The position numbers were made by a program, and so were the translations under genes. A stretch of 64,000 nt of DNA, from NCBI RefSeq assembly GCF_000374925.1, contig NZ_KB895541.1, positions 1,056,122-1,120,121 of the forward strand, read 5' to 3'. Below, one piece after another: positions 1-8,105 of the stretch. The DNA is from Arthrobacter sp. 131MFCol6.1 (lineage in GTDB: Bacteria > Actinomycetota > Actinomycetes > Actinomycetales > Micrococcaceae). The notes beneath the pieces were generated by a model. It ran no database searches and was not told the DNA's origin. It saw only the letters and a program-made list of their open reading frames with translations. Every line of letters begins with the position of its first letter. Within the stretch, counting starts at the first letter, position 1.

Positions 1-227
1 TCCTCATGACCACCCTGGCCACCGGGCTGGCCCTGGTACCCCTGGTGGTCATGGGCAACATCCCGGGCCATGAAATTGAACACCCCATGGCCGTCGTCAT
101 CCTGGGCGGCCTGGTCACCTCCACGCTGCTCAATCTGTTCATCGTGCCCTCGCTCTATCTCCGCTTCGCCAAGTCCAGGAAGACCACGGAGAGGGAACGC
201 GCTGCCGCCGGGCCGGCGACCGTCTGA
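1..227 (+). CDS. RND-family efflux transporter, C-terminal fragment
   Basis: This is the last 75 or so codons of a gene that begins upstream of the window. The residues form two hydrophobic segments separated by a short loop (GHEIEHP), then an arginine- and lysine-rich cytoplasmic tail. The pattern of a glycine-rich helix ending in [16 protein letters not shown] matches the last transmembrane helices of AcrB/CzcA-type RND pumps, where a proline precedes the final cytoplasmic segment. The likely role is proton-driven export of metals or drugs. The substrate cannot be told from this fragment. Confidence 0.75.
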   Translation, partial: LMTTLATGLALVPLVVMGNIPGHEIEHPMAVVILGGLVTSTLLNLFIVPSLYLRFAKSRKTTERERAAAGPATV

Positions 228-239
228 CGGCGGCCAGAC

Positions 240-1325
240 TCAGAACAACGCGGCGGTCACAGTCCGGGTGAGCTGCTGAATGATCTGGGTGCGGGGGCCC
301 ATATCGGAGTAATTCTTGCCCCGGGTGTACACGACGAACACGAAGGCCCGGCCGTCCTTGTCCAGGACGGCCGCGTCATGCAGGTTTCCGAACAGCAGTC
401 CGTACTTATGGTGAACCCCTACCCCGGGCGGAACCGCCGGCGGGATCAGTGTCTCAAAGTTGGTGTTCTGCATATAGGAAAGGAGCTGGGCGGTGTTGCG
501 GGCATTGAGCAGCTGTCCCGTGTAGAGCAGTTGGAGGGTCCTGGCCATTTCTGCGGGCGTCAGCAGGTTGACCGTGCGGTCGTAGGTGATCCCGATCGAC
601 GCGGCGTATTCCGTGATGCCCCGCTGGCCGACCGCCCGCAGGATCAGCGCCCACGACTCGTTGTTGCTCTGCTGGACCATCTGGCGGATCTGGGCGCCGG
701 CCGTCGAGGCGCCCATCCGGGCGGTCAGCGAGGCGCGGCCGGTTTCCACGAGATGGTAATACGCCGACGCGGCCAGGATCTTCGCCGTGCTGGCGGCCAC
801 AAACTTGCCCTGGGCCCCATAGCCGTGGACCACGCCGTCGGAGACATCGATCAAGGACACCCCCAGCGCGTAGGCGCTGTTGGCCGCGATGATCCCGTTG
901 ATCTGGCTCTCCAGTTCCGGGTCAATGGCCGGGACCGCGACGGCAGGCACGGCGGGGAGCTCAGCCGGTTTCCCGGCGGCCGCCGAGACGGTTCCCGCCA
1001 CGGGCGAAGGAGTGGCGGGCAGGTCAGATGCCGGCGGAACGGTCCGGCCGGCATCGGTGACCGGCGCCGTCGCCGCAGCGGCCGGCGGGTCAGAAGGCAG
1101 CCCTGCCTGGACGCCCGCATAGACGCCGCCGGCGGCTACAAGGGCCAGTGCGACGGCGGCCGCCGTCGCATACTGTCGCCGGATCCTCCCCTCGCGCCGG
1201 GCGAGGGCCCGCGGGCCGGGCTGGGACCCGTCGCTTGCCCGGTGCCCGCCGGAGCGGTAGTGGCGCGGCGTCGGCTCAGGCATCCGGACCGGCCCCGTGC
1301 TGTTGTTCGAATCGTTCGCAGGCAT
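240..1325 (-). CDS. Membrane-anchored serine hydrolase of the class A beta-lactamase fold
   Basis: The 361-residue product has a basic N-terminus, one membrane segment (about residues 51-74), an Ala/Pro linker to about 135, then a beta-lactamase-like domain. The SxxK nucleophile motif is STAK at 179-182, an SNN triad matching SDN lies at 220-222, and KYG at 307-309 stands where KTG is expected. This set is typical of the Beta-lactamase2 family, which includes beta-lactamases and cell-wall peptidase-like proteins. The reading frame stays open to position 1592, but I chose the ATG at 1325 because a GGGGAAG ribosome site precedes it and the upstream part lacks family features. KYG in place of K(T/S)G makes a true penicillinase less certain; peptidoglycan hydrolysis or binding is equally possible. 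Confidence 0.8.
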   Translation of the reverse strand: MPANDSNNSTGPVRMPEPTPRHYRSGGHRASDGSQPGPRALARREGRIRRQYATAAAVALALVAAGGVYAGVQAGLPSDPPAAAATAPVTDAGRTVPPASDLPATPSPVAGTVSAAAGKPAELPAVPAVAVPAIDPELESQINGIIAANSAYALGVSLIDVSDGVVHGYGAQGKFVAASTAKILAASAYYHLVETGRASLTARMGASTAGAQIRQMVQQSNNESWALILRAVGQRGITEYAASIGITYDRTVNLLTPAEMARTLQLLYTGQLLNARNTAQLLSYMQNTNFETLIPPAVPPGVGVHHKYGLLFGNLHDAAVLDKDGRAFVFVVYTRGKNYSDMGPRTQIIQQLTRTVTAALF

Positions 1326-1478
1326 CGTACTTCCCCGAAGGTGACTGACCGCGGTGGGGCCATAGACTTCCAGCATTCTTCCCGCTTGCGGTATCCCGCG
1401 CAAGGGCACGTCTCCGGGGAAAAGTGGTTCTGCCATCCAAAGCCGCGGCGTACTGTGGAGAAAACGTGAGGAGCGGAG

Positions 1479-2036
1479 ATGCGAAAAATCGTCCTGGCCA
1501 TGCAGGTGTCCCTCGACGGATTCTTCGAGGGCCCGGACCGCGACATCAGCTGGCACATGGTCGACGACGAGCTGCACCGCCATTTCAACCAACAGTTGAG
1601 CACCATGGGCGCCTTCCTTGACGGCCGCGTCACGTACGAGCTGATGGAAGGGTTCTGGCCCACCGCAGACAAGGACCCAGCCGGCGGCCCAGTGATCGCC
1701 GAGTTCGCCCGGATCTGGCGGGACATGCCCAAGCTCGTCTACTCCCGGACGCTGACATCAGCCGCCTGGAACACTACCGTGGTCCGGGATGTAGTGGCGG
1801 AAGAAGTGCTGGCCCTGAAGGCGCAGCCGGGCGGGGACTTGGCCCTCGGCGGGGCAGAACTGGCCGATACCTTCCGGCGGCTCAGGCTGATCGACGAATA
1901 CTGGCTGTACGTCCATCCGGTACTGATTGGCCGGGGCAGACCGCTGTTCAAGGCTGCGGACAGCAGAGCCCAGCTCCGGCTGCTGGAGACACGGGCTTTC
2001 AGCAACGGAGTGGCGCTGCTGCGCTATGCCGCGTAG
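1479..2036 (+). CDS. Dihydrofolate reductase family protein (RibD C-terminal domain)
   Basis: The 185-residue protein opens with a beta strand and the SLDGFFEGPD segment typical of the RibD_C/DHFR-like family, followed by the nucleotide-binding LALGGAELADTF region and the HPVLIGRGRPLF strand near the C-terminus. These single-domain proteins are NADPH-dependent reductases of unknown substrate that are common in actinobacteria. They are not the housekeeping FolA. A purine-rich GAGCGGAG lies just upstream of the ATG. The gene is divergent from the serine hydrolase, with about 150 bases between them. Confidence 0.85.
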   Translation: MRKIVLAMQVSLDGFFEGPDRDISWHMVDDELHRHFNQQLSTMGAFLDGRVTYELMEGFWPTADKDPAGGPVIAEFARIWRDMPKLVYSRTLTSAAWNTTVVRDVVAEEVLALKAQPGGDLALGGAELADTFRRLRLIDEYWLYVHPVLIGRGRPLFKAADSRAQLRLLETRAFSNGVALLRYAA

Positions 2037-2073
2037 CCGGCGCGGCGGCCCCCTGTGGCCATCGCTGCTGCAC

Positions 2074-2092
2074 TTTCTTAAGCATTTCTTAA
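2074..2092 (+). promoter_or_regulatory. Direct repeat TTTCTTAA with 11-bp period, likely response-regulator site
   Basis: TTTCTTAA occurs at 2074-2081 and again at 2085-2092, so the period is exactly 11 bp, one DNA turn. OmpR/PhoB-type regulators bind such head-to-tail repeats. The site lies 66 bp before the PAP2 gene that begins an operon encoding its own OmpR-type regulator, so autoregulation is the simplest reading. That link is inference. Confidence 0.55.
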
Positions 2093-2157
2093 ACGGCTGA
2101 CGGAAGAGTGGAAGTTGTCGCCTGTCCGGGCGCCCTTGTCCCGAGCCGGAGGATCCC

Positions 2158-2967
2158 ATGACTGGACCTGCCCCTGTTAAGCGCGATACGCCGCCGGGCG
2201 GTGATGGAGCACTGAGCCGCAGTGGGGTACTGCGCCGTCCCGACGCCGTGCCTCCCACCGCGGGGCCCCGGCTGTGGGCCCTCCCCCGGGTCCGCCATTG
2301 GCTGGTGCTGGGCATTCTGCTGTCCGCCGCCGTCGTGGCGCTGGGCGTGGCGGCGCAGCTGACCCCCGGCTTTAGCGCCACCGAGCTCGGGATCGATCAG
2401 GATCTAAGCCGGCACCACGCCGCCGCCCTGACCGCCGTCGCGATGGCCCTGAACGTCGTGTTTGGCCCGGTGGCGGGCCTCGCGCTGATCGGCGCCACGG
2501 CGCTGTCCATCTGGCTGTTCCGCGGCGGCCTGCCCAAGGCGGTTGCTTTCGGCCTCGTGGCATCATCCGGCTGGGTGGCGAGTGAAATCTTCAAGCTCAT
2601 CGTGGCCCGCCAGCGGCCCAACCCTGCCCTGCTGTTCGATCCCCTGGCGCCGGAAACGGGTTCCAACAGCTTTCCAAGCGGCCACGTGTCCTTTGCGGTG
2701 GCACTGGGATTCGCAGTGTACTTCCTGGCCCGCGGAACCCGCTGGGCCAAGGTCACGGCCGCCGGGGCGGCGGCGGTGGCCCTGATCGTAGCCTGGTCAC
2801 GGCTGTATATCGGCGTCCACTTCCCCACCGACGTCGCGGCGTCGTTCCTGGCCGCGAGCGCAGCCGTGGTCTTGCTCGCGGGACTGTGGAACCGTGTCGC
2901 GCCGCGGATGGCGGATTGGCGTCGGGTGACGTCCGGCAGCCGGCCGCTGGGCGCTGAGGGGAAATGA
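2158..2967 (+). CDS. PAP2-family membrane phosphatase
   Basis: The 269-residue protein has an approximately 45-residue polar N-terminus and about six membrane helices. The three phosphatase motifs are complete: KxxxxxxRP at about 146-154, PSGH at 173-176 and SRxxxGxHFPTD at about 214-225, giving the catalytic histidines at 176 and 221. Family members hydrolyse lipid phosphates, including undecaprenyl pyrophosphate (UppP/BacA-independent recycling) and phosphatidic acid. The start has a GGAGGA site five bases upstream. Its stop overlaps the start of the DedA gene (ATGA), and a two-component pair follows, which suggests a stress-regulated lipid-carrier function at the membrane. Confidence 0.9.
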   Translation: MTGPAPVKRDTPPGGDGALSRSGVLRRPDAVPPTAGPRLWALPRVRHWLVLGILLSAAVVALGVAAQLTPGFSATELGIDQDLSRHHAAALTAVAMALNVVFGPVAGLALIGATALSIWLFRGGLPKAVAFGLVASSGWVASEIFKLIVARQRPNPALLFDPLAPETGSNSFPSGHVSFAVALGFAVYFLARGTRWAKVTAAGAAAVALIVAWSRLYIGVHFPTDVAASFLAASAAVVLLAGLWNRVAPRMADWRRVTSGSRPLGAEGK

Positions 2968-3713
2968 TAATGCCCGCCCTAAACGTTCTTGCCGTCCTTC
3001 CGGCCGCCCACGCCGCCGGAACACCGTCCCTGCTGGACCCGGCAAGCCTGCTCGCCGGGTTGGGTCCGGCCGCCTTGGGTGTGATCGCGGCCATGGTCTT
3101 CATCGAATCGGGCGTGCTCTTTCCCTTCCTGCCCGGCGACTCCCTGCTGTTCACCGCAGGCCTTCTGCACCAGCAGCTGCAACTGACGTTGCCCGTGCTG
3201 ATCGGCGTCGTCACCGCGGCCGCGGTCGCCGGGGACCAGGTCGGCTACATGCTCGGACGGAAATTTGGCCGGCGCTGGTTCAAGGACGACGCCCGGATCC
3301 TGAAGACAGCGCACCTGACCACCACGGAGGACTTCTTCCGCCGCCACGGCGGGGCCGCCGTCGTGCTGGCGCGCTTCGTCCCCATGGTCCGGACGTTTGC
3401 TCCCCTGACCGCCGGAATCGCGCGCTATGACTACAAATCCTTCACCCTGTGGAATATCACCGGCGCCGCGGCATGGGCGGCCTCCGTGACGATGCTTGGC
3501 ACCTGGCTGGGGCACTTTGACATCATCGCCAGGAACATCGACGCCATCGTCGTGGCCATGGTGCTCGTCTCCGTCGTGCCGGGGGTGGTGCAGCTCCTCA
3601 AACGCCGCCGCAACTCCCGCGGCGCAGCCGCATCCGCAGCCAACGCCGCCGGCGACACGGCGGAGGAACCCGGGGGCGGACGGCGGACTGAGGAAATGGC
3701 CGCGGAAGAATAG
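2964..3713 (+). CDS. DedA-family (SNARE-associated/VTT domain) membrane protein
   Basis: The 249-residue product has the DedA signature order: an amphipathic re-entrant FIESGVLFPFLPGDSLLF segment, a GxxxGYMLGRKFG motif, then RFVPMVRTFAPLTAG in the second half, and a charged tail from about residue 215. DedA proteins are proton-coupled lipid transporters; some (UptA type) return undecaprenyl phosphate to the inner leaflet. The start overlaps the stop of the PAP2 gene by four bases, implying translational coupling. A second in-frame ATG lies two codons downstream. The pairing of a phosphatase and a flippase suggests C55 carrier recycling, which is inference. Confidence 0.9.
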   Translation: MIMPALNVLAVLPAAHAAGTPSLLDPASLLAGLGPAALGVIAAMVFIESGVLFPFLPGDSLLFTAGLLHQQLQLTLPVLIGVVTAAAVAGDQVGYMLGRKFGRRWFKDDARILKTAHLTTTEDFFRRHGGAAVVLARFVPMVRTFAPLTAGIARYDYKSFTLWNITGAAAWAASVTMLGTWLGHFDIIARNIDAIVVAMVLVSVVPGVVQLLKRRRNSRGAAASAANAAGDTAEEPGGGRRTEEMAAEE

Positions 3714-3718
3714 CTGAC

Positions 3719-4396
3719 ATGACTTCCGCTGAGCTTCCCTCCCTGCTGCTCGTCGAGGACGACGCCGTCCTGGGACCGCTCATCGCCGAGCTCCTGGACC
3801 CCGACTACCGGGTCCAGTTGGTCACCAACGGCCGCGATGGCCTCCACCAGGGGCTGACCGGGAGCTGGGACGTCATGATCGTCGACCGCGGGCTGCCCGC
3901 CATGGACGGCATCGCCCTCATCACGGCTTTGCGGTCGAAAGGCATTGCCACGCCCATCCTGATCCTGACCGCGCTGGGCGATCCCGACGAAAAGGTCAGG
4001 GGACTGGACGCCGGCGCCAACGATTACGTGACCAAGCCGTTCGACGCCGGCGAACTGGCAGCACGCCTGCGCGCACTGACGCGCTCCTTCCCTCCCCCGG
4101 CCCCGGCACCGGTGGCGATCGGGGACTGGGAACTGGACCCGACGCAGCGCTCCGTCCGTTCCGTCTACGGGCAAACGGTGCCGCTGACCGCGAAGGAAGG
4201 CCAACTGCTGGCAGCCCTGGCCGCGGAACCGGACCGCGTCTTCACCCGGGACGAGCTCCTCGCGGCGTGCTTCCACGCCTCGGAGCAGCCCGGCGTGATC
4301 GATACCTATGTCCATCACCTGCGCCGGAAGATCTCCAAAGCCGTGATCCGCACGGTGCACGGCCTCGGATACCAGATCGGCGATGCTCATGAGTGA
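3719..4396 (+). CDS. OmpR-family response regulator
   Basis: This 225-residue regulator has an N-terminal receiver domain (residues about 8-120) with the acidic pair EDD, a phospho-acceptor aspartate in the MIVDRGLPAMDG segment, the conserved T/S in LILTALG and the lysine in VTKPFDAGEL. The C-terminal winged-helix domain (about 135-225) contains the LTAKEGQLLAALA and YVHHLRRKI elements. It begins five bases after the DedA stop and overlaps the kinase gene by 14 bases. It probably controls its own operon through the TTTCTTAA repeat at 2074-2092. Confidence 0.93.
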   Translation: MTSAELPSLLLVEDDAVLGPLIAELLDPDYRVQLVTNGRDGLHQGLTGSWDVMIVDRGLPAMDGIALITALRSKGIATPILILTALGDPDEKVRGLDAGANDYVTKPFDAGELAARLRALTRSFPPPAPAPVAIGDWELDPTQRSVRSVYGQTVPLTAKEGQLLAALAAEPDRVFTRDELLAACFHASEQPGVIDTYVHHLRRKISKAVIRTVHGLGYQIGDAHE

Positions 4397-5396
4397 CGGC
4401 CGGCCGGCACGCGGAAATCCGGACCACTCCGTCCTGCGCAAGGCCTCCCTCAAGGTCGCGCTGCGGATCAGCGCCGCGTGCGCGGTCATGGTTCTCGGGC
4501 TGCTCGCCGCCACGGCGCTGTACCTCACGAACCAACTGGCCCATCCTGAAGTGCCGGGTTCGGCGGCGGCCGGGGCGGCCTACACATACCTGGATTCCAA
4601 GGATGTCCTCGAAGCCATGATCATCGCCGGGGTGGCGGGAATCCTGCTGGCCGGCATCGTCGGGTGGCTCAGCGCGCGCAGCGCCATCCGACCCCTCAGT
4701 GAGGCCCTGGCCAGGGAGCGGCGTTTCGTCCAGGACGCGAGCCACGAATTGCGCACCCCATTGACCATCCTGGACACCAGGATCCAGCTGGCCCAGCGCA
4801 ACACTGTGCCCGGCTCCAGGCAAAGCCAGGACCTGGCCCGGATCCGGGAGGACGCCGCGACGCTGACCGGGATTGTCACCGAACTGCTCCTCGCGGCTAC
4901 CGCGGAGGCCCCGGCCCACTCCGCACCCCCTGCCGACCTGGCCGATGCTGCCGCCAGCGTCGCCGTCAGCCTCCAGCCGGTGGCAGAGCAGCGGAAGGTG
5001 CGCCTGGAATTCTCTGCCGATGCCCGGCCGCTGGCCCGGATCGAGAAGAACTCGCTGCGCCGTGCCGTGCTGGCCCTGGCGGACAACGCCCTGGCCCACA
5101 CGCCTCCGGGCGGCCGCGTGTCCATCACGACCTCAATCGAGCAGAAGCGCGCCGTGATCACCGTGGCGGACTCGGGGACCGGAATTACCGGCGTCGATCA
5201 GGCCCGGATCTTTGACCGGTTCGTGCGGACCGCCAGCACCGGCAGCTCACAGGGACAGCGGAGCTTTGGGATCGGGCTGGCCTTGGTCCGGGAGATTGCC
5301 GTCGCTGCGGGGGGCACTGTCGAAGTGGCCGCGACCGGGGACGAGGGAACGGTCATGAAGTTGACGCTTCCGCTCAGTGCGAGCGGGAATCCCTGA
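4383..5396 (+). CDS. Sensor histidine kinase
   Basis: This 337-residue kinase has two membrane helices (about residues 27-50 and 77-99) enclosing only about 27 extracytoplasmic residues. The sensor is therefore intramembrane or very small, as in kinases that respond to envelope stress. The HisKA box is FVQDASHELRTPLTIL with its phospho-histidine. The catalytic domain shows the N box (ADNALAHTPPGG), the G1 box (VADSGTGI) and the G2 box (FGIGLALVREIA). It is translationally coupled to the regulator gene; a second ATG lies two codons in. It is the last gene of the operon, before a strong hairpin. Confidence 0.93.
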   Translation: MLMSDGRPARGNPDHSVLRKASLKVALRISAACAVMVLGLLAATALYLTNQLAHPEVPGSAAAGAAYTYLDSKDVLEAMIIAGVAGILLAGIVGWLSARSAIRPLSEALARERRFVQDASHELRTPLTILDTRIQLAQRNTVPGSRQSQDLARIREDAATLTGIVTELLLAATAEAPAHSAPPADLADAAASVAVSLQPVAEQRKVRLEFSADARPLARIEKNSLRRAVLALADNALAHTPPGGRVSITTSIEQKRAVITVADSGTGITGVDQARIFDRFVRTASTGSSQGQRSFGIGLALVREIAVAAGGTVEVAATGDEGTVMKLTLPLSASGNP

Positions 5397-5457
5397 GGAT
5401 CCTGTGCTGGAGAAAGGCGGTGCCGCCGGGAGCCCGGACCCCCAAAATGCAGAGACA

Positions 5458-5510
5458 GGAAAGACCGGCGATCGATTTGCCCCCAAGGGAAATCGATCGC
5501 CGGTCTTTCC
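5458..5510. terminator. Perfect 21-bp inverted repeat, bidirectional terminator
   Basis: Bases 5458-5478 and 5490-5510 are exact reverse complements, with an 11-base loop. The hairpin lies between the convergent kinase and NlpC/P60 genes. The stem ends in a run of T on each strand (CTTTCC on the top, the same by symmetry on the bottom), as expected of a two-way factor-independent terminator. Confidence 0.85.
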
Positions 5511-5542
5511 GGACTGTCTGGCCCCGCTCGGGGCCATGCGGC

Positions 5543-6238
5543 TTAGGCGCGGACGAAGGTCACGCCGCCGGTCGCGGTGAGCCAGGACAGCGGGTGCACC
5601 ATCGTCTGGTTCGAGCCGTTCATGCCGCCGCTGACCACCTGGCCGTTGCCGGCGTAGATGCCCACGTGGCCGGACTGGACCACCATGTCACCGGGCTGCG
5701 GCGTGGCAACAACGGCTCCAAGGCCAAGGAACGCGCGGGGACCGATGTCGCCAACGGGCTTGCCCGCGGCGCCAAGGGCCTTCTCCACCATGGCGGTGCA
5801 GTCCTGGGTGATGCCCACCTGGCTGTAGGCGGCAGAGAGCATGATGGCGTTGCGTCCGCCGGCAGCGGGCGCCGCGGCCGGCGCTGCTGCCGGAGCGGCC
5901 TGCACCTGGACGGTCGCCTTGGGCGCTGCCACCGGGGCTGCCGCGGGCGCTGCAGCGGGCGCTGCAGCGGGAGCCAGAGCTGGAGCCGGAGCAACGGGCT
6001 GCTCGATGACCGGCGCGGCAACAGAATCCACTGCGGGGCGCTCGAAGCTGATCTTGACGCTTGAATCGGCGCTGACGGGGGCGCTGACCTGTCCGGTGAC
6101 GTCGATGTTCGACGCCGGAGCGGAGTCACGCTGCACGGGGGCGGTGGCGGCGTTGGCAGCCATTCCGCTGGTCAGGACCAGGCCGGATGCGGCGGCGAGG
6201 ACGGCGGCATGGCGCGCAAAAGTATTGACTGAAGTCAT
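5543..6238 (-). CDS. Secreted NlpC/P60 cell-wall peptidase
   Basis: The 231-residue product has a signal peptide (about residues 1-30, ending near AANAA), an Ala/Pro-rich linker in the middle and an NlpC/P60-type domain in the last 110 residues. The likely catalytic cysteine is in TQDCTAMV and the histidine in SGHVGIYAGNG. Such enzymes cleave peptidoglycan stem peptides. The domain lacks the usual WGG-like stretch, so it is a divergent member. I chose the ATG at 6238 because GGGAGAGG precedes it and a signal peptide follows. A c-di-AMP riboswitch occupies the leader, and a possible MtrA site lies further upstream, so expression is tied to wall and osmotic signals. Confidence 0.85.
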   Translation of the reverse strand: MTSVNTFARHAAVLAAASGLVLTSGMAANAATAPVQRDSAPASNIDVTGQVSAPVSADSSVKISFERPAVDSVAAPVIEQPVAPAPALAPAAAPAAAPAAAPVAAPKATVQVQAAPAAAPAAAPAAGGRNAIMLSAAYSQVGITQDCTAMVEKALGAAGKPVGDIGPRAFLGLGAVVATPQPGDMVVQSGHVGIYAGNGQVVSGGMNGSNQTMVHPLSWLTATGGVTFVRA

Positions 6239-6254
6239 GAATGTAGCCTCTCCC

Positions 6255-6437
6255 AATGCCTGCGAGGTGAGCTGTCGGATTCGGATGGGAGGCACCCGGC
6301 CGCACTCCCGGGCCCGTCGTGGCGGGCACTGTGCGGCTTCACCCCAAGACCTGCATATCAGCAGGTCAAAAGTGGTTTCCCCGTCTCTGCCGGACGTTGA
6401 TGCGAGTTACCCCCGGGCCGCGGCAGAGTTAGGCAAT
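6255..6437 (-). promoter_or_regulatory. c-di-AMP riboswitch (ydaO-yuaA class)
   Basis: Read on the minus strand, the leader contains the conserved blocks of the class in order: GGGGAAACC (6382-6374), a hairpin GACCTGC/GCAGGTC, TTGGGGTGAAG (6347-6337), and the 3' block CCGAATCCGACAGCTC followed by ACCTCGCAGGC (6284-6258). A P1-like pairing GCCT/AGGC joins 6434-6431 to 6261-6258, and a stem CTCTGCC/GGCAGAG fits the next helix. In actinobacteria this class controls secreted wall hydrolases, usually lowering expression when c-di-AMP is high. The ribosome site is 3' of the aptamer and I saw no clear terminator hairpin, so the mode of control is unclear. Confidence 0.88.
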
Positions 6438-6504
6438 CGGCTGGGGAGCGCCCGTATCGGAGACAACAGGCACTCATCAACCGTAGCGCGAACCGCACCC
6501 GAAA

Positions 6505-6521
6505 GTCACATTCAGGTAACG
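6505..6521. promoter_or_regulatory. Possible MtrA box upstream of the NlpC/P60 riboswitch
   Basis: GTCACA at 6505-6510 and GTAACG at 6516-6521 form a direct repeat with 11-bp period. MtrA of actinobacteria binds GTAAC-type tandem repeats of this spacing near wall-hydrolase genes. One half-site is imperfect. Confidence 0.4.
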
Positions 6522-6616
6522 GAGGCGGTGAGGGCGTCCCGCAATTTGCCCATAGGGCGGCGCCGTTTCCGAACATAGGATGATGCCATCAGCACCACCG
6601 GAAGCGGAGGCCCGAA

Positions 6617-6895
6617 ATGAACAGCCATTGTGTCGCCATCTGCCAGTTGAGCACTCAGCCCCAAGAGGATTTCGACGTCAACACCGAGCTGCTGATCCTG
6701 GACGGCGGGGACGTCCACGTAAGCACATGGGACGCGGAACCGCGCGACGGCGGCTTCGACGAGCACGTCCTGAATGACCGGGTGGACGCGCTCGGGTACA
6801 TGGTTGTCAACGACTGGGCCTTCCTGGACGGGAAGGCCTACGCAGTAGTGGAACGGCGGTCGGGAACGGTGCCGGCGGGCCGCGGCGAACCGTGA
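6617..6895 (+). CDS. Small hypothetical protein upstream of the antiporter
   Basis: This 92-residue soluble, acidic protein has no signal peptide or membrane segment and belongs to no family I recognise. The N-terminus resembles a small beta-rich domain (LLILDGGDVHVSTW), and VNDWAFLDGKAYAVVER near the C-terminus suggests another strand pair. The ribosome site GGAGG is well placed. Its stop overlaps the GTG start of the antiporter (GTGA), so the two are translated together and it may modulate the transporter; that role is inference. Confidence 0.7.
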   Translation: MNSHCVAICQLSTQPQEDFDVNTELLILDGGDVHVSTWDAEPRDGGFDEHVLNDRVDALGYMVVNDWAFLDGKAYAVVERRSGTVPAGRGEP

Positions 6896-8097
6896 CCTTC
6901 CTGTCCCTGGCGCTGATCGCCATCATCGCCCTGGCTGGCCCCCTGCTGGCCCTGCCCGTGCGCTGGCACTTGCCTGTCATGCTGGGTGAGCTGCTGGCCG
7001 GCATCGCGATCGGGCGCTCAGGCCTGGCCCTTGTGGACCCCGCGGACCCGACATTCACCCTGCTGGCCAATATCGGCTTTGCGCTGATGATGTTCGTGGC
7101 AGGCACCCACGTTCCCGTGCGGGATCCGCACATCCGTGGCGCCCTCGGGAAGGGCTCGCGCCGGGCGATTGTGGCCGCAGCGGCAGCGGTGGTGGTCGGA
7201 ACCGGCATCGGGCTGCTGTTCGGGACTGGACATGCTCCCCTCTACGTCGTGCTGCTGGCGTCTTCGTCGGCCGCCCTGGTGCTTCCAATCGTCGATTCCC
7301 TGCGCCTCGGCGGGCCAGATGTCGTGGACATGACAGCGCAGGTGGCAATAGCCGACACAGCCTGCATTGTGGCGTTGCCGCTCCTGGTGGATCCGCCCCA
7401 CGCAGTCCAGGCGGCGCTGGGCGTCCTCGTGGTGACCGGGTGCGCGGTGGTGCTCTTTGTCGGCTTGCGCTGGCTGGAGCGCCGGGGAATCCGCCGGCGC
7501 GTGCACCGGCTCTCGGAAAGCCGCAAGTTTGCCCTGGAGCTGCGAATCCAGCTGGCCGTACTCTTCACCCTGGCCGGTGTCGCAACGTGGAGCAATGTTT
7601 CTGTGATGATGGCAGGCTTTTCCTTCGGCCTGGTGATGGCTGCCGTCGGCGAACCGCGGCGGCTGGCCCGGCAACTGTTCGCGCTCAGCGACGGCTTCCT
7701 GGGTCCGCTCTTCTTCGTCTGGCTGGGTGCCTCGCTGACGCTCAGGGACCTGGCCGGACACCCTGACATGATTGCCCTCGGCCTGGCACTGGGGGGCGGG
7801 GCCCTGCTGGCGCATGCCGACCTGGCTTTCCTGGGACTCCCGCTGCCCCTCGGGGTGTTGTCGGCGGCCCAGCTTGGCGTACCGGTGGCCGCGGCGAGCA
7901 TCGGCACGCAGCTCCAGGTCCTGCTCCCGGGCGAGGCCGCGGCCCTGCTGGTGGGAGCGCTGGTCACCATAGCCGCGGGCGCCGTCGCCGGGTCACGGGC
8001 GGCGAGGACTTTCGCGCTGCCGGCAGGTGCCGGCGGCAAGTCCGGGGATTCCGGCAGCACCGTCGGGCAGGGCGATCCGGGAGATCCGAAGGGCTGA
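6892..8097 (+). CDS. Cation:proton antiporter (CPA2, KefB-like)
   Basis: The 401-residue protein has about 12 hydrophobic segments with the CPA2 Na+/H+ exchanger pattern: LPVMLGELLAGIAIGRSGL near the N-terminus, an unwound helix region with VDMTAQVAIADTACIVALPLL, and a C-terminal half with a GPLFFVWLGASLTL segment. There is no TrkA-N or other regulatory domain at the C-terminus, which ends in a short Gly/Ser/Asp-rich tail. It probably exchanges K+ or Na+ for protons across the membrane. The GTG start overlaps the stop of the preceding small gene. Confidence 0.88.
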   Translation: MTFLSLALIAIIALAGPLLALPVRWHLPVMLGELLAGIAIGRSGLALVDPADPTFTLLANIGFALMMFVAGTHVPVRDPHIRGALGKGSRRAIVAAAAAVVVGTGIGLLFGTGHAPLYVVLLASSSAALVLPIVDSLRLGGPDVVDMTAQVAIADTACIVALPLLVDPPHAVQAALGVLVVTGCAVVLFVGLRWLERRGIRRRVHRLSESRKFALELRIQLAVLFTLAGVATWSNVSVMMAGFSFGLVMAAVGEPRRLARQLFALSDGFLGPLFFVWLGASLTLRDLAGHPDMIALGLALGGGALLAHADLAFLGLPLPLGVLSAAQLGVPVAAASIGTQLQVLLPGEAAALLVGALVTIAAGAVAGSRAARTFALPAGAGGKSGDSGSTVGQGDPGDPKG

Positions 8098-8105
8098 CAG
8101 TCCGG

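Noticed and set aside
378-1469. 363-residue plus-strand frame
   Set aside because: Shadow of the serine hydrolase gene, whose SxxK and SNN motifs are clear on the minus strand.
3431-4528. 365-residue minus-strand frame
   Set aside because: It covers the DedA end and the response regulator, both of which have strong family motifs on the plus strand.
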